Assembly (NCBI GenBank): GCA_963810815.1
Contig: CAWEPB010000003.1
Span: 248,001 to 312,000 of the forward strand
DNA length: 64,000 bases
Reading direction: 5' to 3'
Source of the DNA: CAVQWT01 sp963810815
GTDB lineage: Bacteria > Pseudomonadota > Gammaproteobacteria > Burkholderiales > Casimicrobiaceae
In this document: piece by piece, positions 57,634 through 64,000 of the stretch
Layout: every line of letters starts with the position of its first letter
Numbering within the stretch: the first letter of the stretch is position 1
Notes under the pieces: generated by a model
What the model saw: the letters and a program-made list of their open reading frames with translations, nothing else
What the model was told of the DNA's origin: nothing
Databases searched by the model: none
Program-made: the position numbers and the translations under genes

Positions 57634-57751
57634 GCGGAAAAACGGCACGTCACCGCGTTGGGCTGCGCGCGGTGCCGCGATGATGAATCTGTTGCAGCGA
57701 CGTTGCCCGGAACCTCGGTTGCCCAAGACCGCGCCCGCCGCGCCACGTCCG

Positions 57752-58612
57752 TCAGGCAAACCCGGCGAGCGGATGCCGCGCGAGCGTCCTGCCGACGAAG
57801 CCCCTCGTCCCCGCGGGCATCGCCGCCAGAGCGGAACAGGCGGCCTCGCGCGTGTCGAACAGCGCGTAGACGCAGCCGCCGGAACCGGTCATTCGCGCCC
57901 CCCCCGGCCCGACGGCGACACGGGAAAGAACTTCCAGCGCCGCGGCCACGGCCGGGAAACGCGCCGCGGCCACCGCGGCGAGATCGTTCCGGCCATAAGC
58001 CTCGGAAAAGACGTCCATTTTCGCCGACGGTGCATTTCGTGTCAATTCTGGCGCAGCGAACACCGTCGCCGTCGGCACCGCCGCCGGGGGCACGACGACC
58101 GCCGCGTATCGACGCGGAACCGTCATCGCGGTCAGCCGCTCGCCGGCGCCGCGCGCCAGCGCCGGGGACCCGAAGACGAAGAACGGGACGTCCGCGCCCA
58201 GCGCGGCGCCGATCGACATCAGTCGCTCGCGCGGCAGGTCCAGGCGCCACAGCCGGTTCAGCGCCAGGAGCACCGACGCCGCATCGGAACTGCCGCCGCC
58301 GAGTCCGCCGCCCTGCGGGATCCGCTTCACGATCGCGAGGTCGACGCCGAGCGCGGTTCCGGTCGCCTCCCTCAGCGCGCACGCCGCGCGCACCGCCAGG
58401 TCCGATTCGGGCGGGACCCCGGGCAGCTCGGAGACGCGGACGATCCTGCCGTCGTCGCGGCGCGCCAGCGAGATCGTGTCGCCGTAGTCGAGCGCCACCA
58501 TCAGCGACTCGAGCGTGTGATAGCCGTCGGCGCGCCGGCCGGTGACGTGGAGGAAGAGGTTGAGCTTGGCCGGAGCCGTCACCGTCAGCGAGGCCGGCGT
58601 TGCGGTCGTCAT
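57752..58612 (-). CDS. ispE: 4-diphosphocytidyl-2-C-methyl-D-erythritol kinase
   Basis: A 286-residue GHMP kinase of the non-mevalonate isoprenoid pathway. Conserved: APAKLNLFLHVTGRRADGYH with Lys16 (substrate side), and the ATP-binding glycine loop RIPQGGGLGGGSSDAASVL (about 98-115). The C-terminal GGARMTGSGGCVYALF is also typical. ATG at 58612 overlaps the lolB stop (ATGA); an in-frame ATG at 58618 would add two residues. Confidence 0.96.
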   Translation of the reverse strand: MTTATPASLTVTAPAKLNLFLHVTGRRADGYHTLESLMVALDYGDTISLARRDDGRIVRVSELPGVPPESDLAVRAACALREATGTALGVDLAIVKRIPQGGGLGGGSSDAASVLLALNRLWRLDLPRERLMSIGAALGADVPFFVFGSPALARGAGERLTAMTVPRRYAAVVVPPAAVPTATVFAAPELTRNAPSAKMDVFSEAYGRNDLAAVAAARFPAVAAALEVLSRVAVGPGGARMTGSGGCVYALFDTREAACSALAAMPAGTRGFVGRTLARHPLAGFA

Positions 58613-59211
58613 CGCCATGCGTCGACGACGATGCGCACGTCGATGCCCGGGTAGGCGAGGTGGATCCGGTTCGGACGCTCGCCACCCGCCGGTCCGGCAG
58701 CGGCCGTCGCGCCGTTGGCCGCGTCGGCTGCCGCCTCGGTCGCGCCCCCGTCGTGCCGGTAGACGATCTCCCAGCCGTCCTGCCGCAGCACGACGACGCG
58801 GCCGGCCGCGTCGCGCTCGACCGTGTGCGCGAACCCTGGCCGGGGCCAGCCGCGAATCCACCACGCGAGGCCCGCGACCGGCAGCGGGACGCCGAGCGCG
58901 CGTTCGGTCAACTCGGGCCAGTCGGGGGCCGCGACCCGGGTGCCGTCGGCGAGCGTCAGCCGCACCGCCCCGACCTCGCCGTCGAGCTCGGCCAGCGTCT
59001 GCCCGAACGGCGAGGAAACGATCAGCCAATTCCCGGGCGGCGCGTGCCGCCACCGCAGATTGGCGGCGGCCGACTCGTCGCCGCGTCGAACCGCGACCCG
59101 CGCGGAAAGCTCGAACGGCGTGTCGACCGTCGGCGCGGCGGCGACGGGAGGAGGCGGCGGACCGGGCGTCGCACAGGCGGCGAGCAGCACGGCCGACAGC
59201 GTCCCCAGCAC
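58609..59211 (-). CDS. lolB: Outer-membrane lipoprotein insertion protein LolB
   Basis: A 200-residue lipoprotein that takes lipoproteins from LolA and inserts them into the outer membrane. GTG at 59211 starts VLGTLSAVLLAAC, a short lipoprotein signal with lipobox LAAC (Cys13). The LolB core has FELSARVAVRRGDES, ANLRWRHAPPGNWLIVSSPFGQTLAEL and GWEIVYRH. Placed between the TPR gene and ispE, as usual for Betaproteobacteria. Confidence 0.93.
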   Translation of the reverse strand: MLGTLSAVLLAACATPGPPPPPVAAAPTVDTPFELSARVAVRRGDESAAANLRWRHAPPGNWLIVSSPFGQTLAELDGEVGAVRLTLADGTRVAAPDWPELTERALGVPLPVAGLAWWIRGWPRPGFAHTVERDAAGRVVVLRQDGWEIVYRHDGGATEAAADAANGATAAAGPAGGERPNRIHLAYPGIDVRIVVDAWR

Positions 59212-59265
59212 CGCATGTCTCGACCCGCGGACGAGCGCCGGGAAGCGGCGCGACCGCCGCCGGCC

Positions 59266-61038
59266 TCACGGCTGGTGGCGACGCACGGTCTCGAGCAGCA
59301 CCGGATGGTCGGGTGTCGCCTTGAGTTGCGACTGCCAGATCTCGGTCGCGCGCTCGCGTTCGCCTTTCGCCCAGAGCACCTCGCCCAGGTGCGCCGCGAT
59401 CTCCGGATCCGTGCGGATCTCCATCGCGCGCCGCAGGTGCTTCTCGGCGTCGTCGAGCTTGCCGAGACGGAAATACGCCCAGCCGAGGCTGTCGAGAATG
59501 AACGGATCCTGCGGCGACAGCGCGTGCGCGCGCTCGACCAGCTTGAACCCTTCCTCGACGCGCGGCGTACGGTCGACCAGCGTGTAGCCGAGCGCATTCA
59601 TCGCCTGCGCATTCTCCGGCTGGAGCTCGATCAGGCGCGTCAGCCGCTGCACCGCCTCGTCGACGCGATCGATCTTCTCGGCGACCATCGCGGCGTCGTA
59701 GAGCAGGTCGGGATCGTCGGGGTGATCGACGAGCGCCTTGGTCAGCACCGCGTAGGCCGCGGCGTTGTCGTTGGCATCGCGCAGCAGCTGGGCTTCGGCC
59801 TGGCGGACCTGGACCCGCTGCTCGATGGTGACCGCGGGCAGGTCGTCGAGATACCTGCGCGCCTCGGCGACGCGCCCCTGCTTGGCCATCATCGTGGCCA
59901 CGCGCAGCCGCGCCAGCCACCCGCGTTCGCCGTCCGGCACCGCCCGATAGCGCTCGATGGCGACGTCGTAGCGGCCGGTCTCCTCGGCGATCTGCGCGAG
60001 GTAGAGCTCGACGGACCCGTTCTCCCCGTAACCGTCCCGTTTCAGCGCCTCGAACTGCGCTTCGGCCGCCGTCCAGTCCTTCATCTGCAGGGCGAGAACC
60101 GCGGCACCGAAACGAAAATCGGTGTTCGCCGGGTCGGCGGCGACCAGCCGATCGAACAGGGCGCGCGCCTCGACGTAGCGCTTCTGCTCGACGTAGACCT
60201 GCGCCAGGGCGCCGGTCGCGGGCCGCGAGCCGGGGTTGTCCTTCAGGAAGTCGGTGAGAAAGGCGATCGCCTCGGTCGGCGAGCGCTTGTTGAGGATCTC
60301 GGCCTTCAGCAGCACCGCGCGTTCCCAGCCGGGCTTCAGCTCGAGCGCGCGATTGACGGCGGCCGCTGCGCTGGCGGCGGTGCCGATGTCCGTGAGGCCG
60401 GTGTTGTATGCGGCGAGCGCGACCGCGAAATGCGCCTCGGCGAGGTTGGGGTACGGCTCCGCCAGCGCGCGGATCAGGCGCCAGATCTGCATGCGGTCCG
60501 GCTCCGGCGCCAGCAGGCGGTTGAGCTGCAGGAACGCGTCGCCGATCGACGCGCCCGAGGTTGCCGCCTCGGCCAGCGCGCGTTCGAGCCGCGAACGCAG
60601 CTCCGCGGTGTCGTCCGCCATCTCGGCGCGTCCGGCGGTCCCCGACGACAGCGACGCCACCAGGTCCCTGGCACGCTCGGAGCCGGGATCGAGTTCGCTC
60701 CAGAGCCGCGCCGCCTGCAGCGCGGCGCCACGCTGGCGGGTCGACAGCGCGATTTCGGTGGCGCGCCGCGCCAGCGCCGGATCGCGGGTGTCGCGCGCGG
60801 CCTCGATGTAGGCGCGCGCCGCGATGTTGCCGTCGCCGCGCTGGAGCGCGATGTCGCCGACGAGCAGGCGGTACATGAGTTCGGCGGACAGCCCGGGGGC
60901 CGCCGCCGGGCCGGCGGTCGGGCCCGGCTCGGCCCGCGGTTCCTGCGCGCCAACCGTCGCAGGGCCCAGAAGGCACGCCGCGGCGAGGGCTGCGGGGGCG
61001 GCCCGCCGGGCAATTCGATACAGGGGAAACGCGACCAT
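59266..61038 (-). CDS. TPR-repeat protein upstream of lolB
   Basis: A 590-residue periplasmic or outer-membrane-associated protein. A signal peptide runs to about residue 31 (ALAAACLLGPATVGAQ). Many tetratricopeptide repeats follow, e.g. GDIALQRGDGNIAARAYIEA, AQVYVEQKRYVEARALFDRL, LIELQPENAQAMNALGYTLV, LDSLGWAYFRLGKLDDAEKH. It likely acts as a protein-interaction scaffold in outer-membrane assembly, judged by repeats and the lolB neighbour. ATG at 61038 follows AGGAAGTCC. Divergent from mutM. Confidence 0.9.
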   Translation of the reverse strand: MVAFPLYRIARRAAPAALAAACLLGPATVGAQEPRAEPGPTAGPAAAPGLSAELMYRLLVGDIALQRGDGNIAARAYIEAARDTRDPALARRATEIALSTRQRGAALQAARLWSELDPGSERARDLVASLSSGTAGRAEMADDTAELRSRLERALAEAATSGASIGDAFLQLNRLLAPEPDRMQIWRLIRALAEPYPNLAEAHFAVALAAYNTGLTDIGTAASAAAAVNRALELKPGWERAVLLKAEILNKRSPTEAIAFLTDFLKDNPGSRPATGALAQVYVEQKRYVEARALFDRLVAADPANTDFRFGAAVLALQMKDWTAAEAQFEALKRDGYGENGSVELYLAQIAEETGRYDVAIERYRAVPDGERGWLARLRVATMMAKQGRVAEARRYLDDLPAVTIEQRVQVRQAEAQLLRDANDNAAAYAVLTKALVDHPDDPDLLYDAAMVAEKIDRVDEAVQRLTRLIELQPENAQAMNALGYTLVDRTPRVEEGFKLVERAHALSPQDPFILDSLGWAYFRLGKLDDAEKHLRRAMEIRTDPEIAAHLGEVLWAKGERERATEIWQSQLKATPDHPVLLETVRRHQP

Positions 61039-61165
61039 GGTGGACTTCCTGCGCCTTGCGGGCCCGCAGTACGGGCAACCGGACGATGTTAGGGTATATT
61101 CGGCGGCGCAACAAACCGCCCCTCGCCGCGCGGAACTGCGGTGCGCGCGGAACGCTTCCTTCGCG

Positions 61166-61984
61166 ATGCCCGAACTCCCCGAAGTCGAAACCACGCGCCG
61201 CGGCGTGCTGCCGCACGTCGAAGGCTGTCGCGTGAAGGCACTGCATGTATACGACCCCCGCCTGCGCTGGCCGGTTCCCCGGACGCTGCCGGCACTGGTC
61301 GCGGGCCGGACGATCGATACCGTCGATCGGCGCAGCAAGTACCTGCTCTTCCGTCTGGGTGCCGACACGCTGCTGGTGCATCTCGGCATGACCGGCAGCC
61401 TGCGCGTGTTCACCGCGGCCCCTCCGCACCGCCGCCCGCACGACCACATCGACCTCGTCCTGGAGAGCGGCACGACGCTGCGTTACCACGACCCGCGTCG
61501 CTTCGGTGCGATGCTGTGGCTGCCCGCGGGAGCCGGCAGCCATCCGCTGCTCGCGGCGCTCGGTCCCGAGCCCTTCGATCCGGCATTCGACGCCGCCTAC
61601 CTGCATCGCGAAACGCGCCGGCGCAGCGCGGCGATCAAGCTTGCCCTGATGGACAACCACCTGGTCGTCGGGGTCGGGAACATCTACGCGAACGAATCGC
61701 TGTTCCGCGCGGGCATCCGGCCGGCGACCGCCGCCCGCCGGCTGACCCGCCCTCGACTCGCGCGGCTCGTCGATGCCGTGCGGGAAACGCTGACCGAGGC
61801 GATCGCCAAGGGTGGATCGACCCTCAGGGACTATGTGGACAGCCACGGCGAGCCCGGCTACTTCCAGCTCGACTACTACGTCTACGGGCGGGAGGGGCTG
61901 CCGTGCCGCGTCTGCGGCAGCCCGCTCAGGTCGCTTCGGCTGGGGGGCCGGGCGACCACCTGGTGCCCGACCTGCCAGCGCTGA
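61166..61984 (+). CDS. mutM: Formamidopyrimidine-DNA glycosylase (Fpg/MutM)
   Basis: A 272-residue base-excision enzyme that removes 8-oxoguanine and ring-opened purines. The catalytic Pro2 and Glu3 (MPELPEVETTRRGV) are exposed after Met removal, and Lys58 sits in RRSKYLLFRL. VVGVGNIYANESLFRAGI and the C-terminal zinc finger CRVCG...WCPTCQR are complete. Divergent from the TPR gene, an order common in Betaproteobacteria. Confidence 0.97.
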   Translation: MPELPEVETTRRGVLPHVEGCRVKALHVYDPRLRWPVPRTLPALVAGRTIDTVDRRSKYLLFRLGADTLLVHLGMTGSLRVFTAAPPHRRPHDHIDLVLESGTTLRYHDPRRFGAMLWLPAGAGSHPLLAALGPEPFDPAFDAAYLHRETRRRSAAIKLALMDNHLVVGVGNIYANESLFRAGIRPATAARRLTRPRLARLVDAVRETLTEAIAKGGSTLRDYVDSHGEPGYFQLDYYVYGREGLPCRVCGSPLRSLRLGGRATTWCPTCQR

Positions 61985-62197
61985 GCCCCGGGGTCCCCCG
62001 CCCGATCCCGGCCCCGGTACCCGGCGGCGCCCCGGCGCGACACGGCCAGGGTAGGACCGGCGCGCCCCGGAACGAACCGGCGCGAGCCGGAGGCAGGCCC
62101 CGCCAGGCCTTCGGCACGGGTTGTGCTTAACAAAGCTGTGCTAGATTCCCCAACCCAGCCCCGGCACGAAACAACGACCGCCCGTCAGGGAGACCCC

Positions 62198-64000
62198 ATG
62201 GTCCAATCGCGCGAACTCGCGGCCCGCTTCGAGGCCTACAGCGACTGGCGGCGCCGTCTGTCGGCGGCGATATCGACGCTGCACGAATGGCTGGCCGAGC
62301 AGGACCTGGCCGACGCCCAGACCGACCTCAAGGTGCAGCAGCTGCTCGAGCGGTTGCATCAGGACAAGCTCGTCGTCGCGTTCGTCGCCGAGTTCTCGCG
62401 CGGCAAGTCGGAACTCATCAACGCGATCTTCTTCGCGGACTTCGGCGCGAGACTGCTGCCTTCGTCGGCCGGACGCACGACGATGTGCCCGACCGAACTC
62501 CTGTACGACGGCACGCGCGCGCCGTCGATCCGCCTGCTCCCGATCGAGACGCGGCTCAAGGATGCGACCGTCGCCGAGTTCAAGAACTACGCCGACGAGT
62601 GGGTGACGCTGCCGCTCGACCTGTCGTCGGCCGAGCGGATGAGCGAGGCGCTCGGCCGCGTGTCGCAGGTCAAGCGGGTGCCGGTCGCGGTGGCGCGCAG
62701 TTACGGGCTCTACGACGACGAGGACATCCTCGCGTCGCTGGAATCCGCCGAGGAGGGCGCCGTCGACATCCCGTGCTGGCGCCACGCGATCATCAATTTT
62801 CCGCACCCGCTGCTGCAGCAGGGCCTCGTGATCCTCGACACCCCGGGCCTGAACGCGATCGGGACCGAGCCGGAACTCACGCTCAACCTGCTGCCGAATG
62901 CGCACGCGGTGCTGTTCATCCTCGCCGCCGACGCCGGCGTGACCAAGACCGACCTCGAAGTCTGGAACCAGCACCTCGCCGGCACCGACCAGGCGCAGAA
63001 GGCCGGGCGCATCGTCATCCTCAACAAGATCGACGGCCTGTGGGACGACCTGAAGTCGCAGCGCGACATCGACGCGGAAATCGAGCGCCAGGTGCATTCG
63101 AGCGCACGGCTGCTCGACATCCCGCCGGCGCAGGTGTTCGCCGTGTCGGCGCAGAAGGCGCTGTCGGCCAAGGTCAACGGCGACGACGCGCTGCTGGCCC
63201 GGAGCCGCGTTCCCGCCCTCGAGGACGCGCTGTCCCGGAAGCTGATCCCCGCCAAGCGCGACATCGTCGGCGCCGCCACGAGGTCCGAGATCCGGAGCAT
63301 GGTCGCCGGCGTCAACAACCTGCTCGACGCGCGGCGGGCCGGCATCGTCGAGCAGCTCGCCGAGCTGCGGGCGCTGCGCGGCAAGAACCAGGACGTCGTC
63401 GAGCACATGATGGACCGCATCCGCGACGAGAAGGACCTCTTCGAGCGCGGGATGCAGCGCTACACCGCCCTGCGCACGGTGTTCGCGAACCAGACCAACC
63501 AGCTGTACAGCGTCATCGGCCTCGAGGCGCTGCGCGCCAACGCCAGTCGCACGCGCAGGGCGATCGAGGCCTCGCCGTTCACGCGCGGCGTCCGCGGTGC
63601 GATGAGCGACTTCTTCGGCAGCATCCGCGGCGATTTCGAGCAGGCGGCGCGCAAGTCGGCCGAGATCCACGACATGATGCAGGCGATGTACACGCGCTTC
63701 GCCAAGGAACAGAACGTCGAGCGCTACGAGCCGCCCCAGTTCTCGATGCTCAAGTACCAGAAGGAGATCGACCGCCTCGAGCGCGCGTACAACCAGCACT
63801 TCAACACGCTGTGGAACATGGTCAGCAAGGCCAAGTTCGCGCTGATGCGCCGGTTCTTCGAGACGATCGCGTCGCGGGTCAAGCACCTCTACGACATCGC
63901 CAACCGCGACGTCGAAAGCTGGCTCAAGGCGGTGATGAGCCCTCTGGAAACGCAGGTACGGGAGCACCACATCCAGCTGCGCCGCCGGCTCGAGAGCGTC
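62198..64000 (+). CDS. Dynamin-like GTPase (partial, cut by window end)
   Basis: 601 codons are visible and no stop is reached. ATG at 62198 follows AGGGAG. The GTPase domain carries G1 as AEFSRGKS (residues 64-71; the usual first Gly is Ala), a switch-like SAGRTTMCPTEL, G3 DTPGL (about 213-217) and G4 NKIDG (about 275-279), so nucleotide binding should be intact. After about residue 365 it turns helical (KNQDVVEHMMDRIRDEKDLF), resembling the stalk of bacterial dynamin-like proteins. These proteins remodel or protect membranes. No transmembrane segment appears in the visible part; membrane contact may lie beyond the edge. Confidence 0.88.
   Translation, partial: MVQSRELAARFEAYSDWRRRLSAAISTLHEWLAEQDLADAQTDLKVQQLLERLHQDKLVVAFVAEFSRGKSELINAIFFADFGARLLPSSAGRTTMCPTELLYDGTRAPSIRLLPIETRLKDATVAEFKNYADEWVTLPLDLSSAERMSEALGRVSQVKRVPVAVARSYGLYDDEDILASLESAEEGAVDIPCWRHAIINFPHPLLQQGLVILDTPGLNAIGTEPELTLNLLPNAHAVLFILAADAGVTKTDLEVWNQHLAGTDQAQKAGRIVILNKIDGLWDDLKSQRDIDAEIERQVHSSARLLDIPPAQVFAVSAQKALSAKVNGDDALLARSRVPALEDALSRKLIPAKRDIVGAATRSEIRSMVAGVNNLLDARRAGIVEQLAELRALRGKNQDVVEHMMDRIRDEKDLFERGMQRYTALRTVFANQTNQLYSVIGLEALRANASRTRRAIEASPFTRGVRGAMSDFFGSIRGDFEQAARKSAEIHDMMQAMYTRFAKEQNVERYEPPQFSMLKYQKEIDRLERAYNQHFNTLWNMVSKAKFALMRRFFETIASRVKHLYDIANRDVESWLKAVMSPLETQVREHHIQLRRRLESV

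Noticed and set aside
57752..61846. A 1364-codon minus-strand frame covering ispE, lolB and the TPR gene
   Set aside because: Only the last 286 codons are ispE; the rest is out-of-frame reading of neighbours. The ATGA junction sets the real ispE start.
62121..62147. TTGTGC and TAGATT upstream of the dynamin-like gene as a promoter
   Set aside because: Both hexamers deviate from consensus and the spacing is about 15 bases; not strong enough to list as a feature.
62141..63970. A 609-codon minus-strand frame at the right edge
   Set aside because: It mirrors the dynamin-like GTPase, which has a ribosome site and intact G1, G3 and G4 motifs on the plus strand.

Overview
The window looks like a chromosomal segment of a very GC-rich betaproteobacterium, close to Burkholderiales in gene order. 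GC was judged by eye, not counted. The evidence is a set of neighbourhoods typical of that group: rpe-gph-trpEGDC beside apaG-mltA; ybeD-lipB-lipA; a gcvT/H/P operon behind a tandem glycine riboswitch; a DUF3683 FAD/Fe-S oxidoreductase; ubiK-comM beside porin-glnK-amtB; xerC-DUF484-dapF; and lolB-ispE-tRNA-Gln-prs-rplY-pth-ychF with mutM divergent. I see no insertion sequence, prophage, CRISPR array or rRNA. Most genes are core housekeeping; the accessory parts are the glycosyltransferase cluster at the left edge and two secreted or surface-type modules.

Layout. 1-7.5 kb: three large glycosyltransferases (one on minus, two on plus), probably for cell-surface polysaccharide, all carrying apparent single-base indels. 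7.6-12.7 kb: a UgpBAEC-type ABC importer operon whose last gene is an EEP-family phosphodiesterase rather than a UgpQ. 12.9-18.6 kb: rpe-gph-trpL-trpE-trpG-trpD-trpC, with a previously hidden Trp-rich leader peptide. 18.6-20.4 kb: apaG, a tiny membrane protein and mltA. 20.4-26.6 kb: lipoate synthesis, frameshifted cfa, a flavin reductase, a D-amino-acid aminotransferase and a D,D-carboxypeptidase. 26.7-32.5 kb: glycine cleavage operon with a GNAT gene inside it, its riboswitch and promoter, then a cytochrome c. 32.6-39.6 kb: a conserved protein, a HIT hydrolase, a 1282-residue FAD/Fe-S oxidoreductase, a YqaA-type membrane protein and a decayed duplicate of the oxidoreductase start. 40.0-46.7 kb: a secreted DUF5648 protein, comM, ubiK, and a sigma-54/NtrC-controlled porin-glnK-amtB operon. 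47.0-50.8 kb: a DUF1800-DUF1501 secretion-type pair. 51.3-62.0 kb: xerC to mutM housekeeping block with one tRNA. 62.2 kb to the end: a dynamin-like GTPase cut by the window edge.

Genes are packed tightly. Many start/stop junctions overlap as ATGA (ugpE/EEP, ugpA/ugpE, rpe/gph, gph/trpL, ybeD/lipB, lipB/lipA, dapF/DUF484, ychF/pth, lolB/ispE), which helped fix starts and suggests translational coupling. The most interesting regulatory finds are the trp leader peptide coupled to gph, the NtrC plus sigma-54 pair in front of the porin-glnK-amtB operon, and the TTGACA-N17-TAACCT promoter feeding the tandem glycine riboswitch. The high GC content creates many long antisense open frames, which are not annotated as genes.
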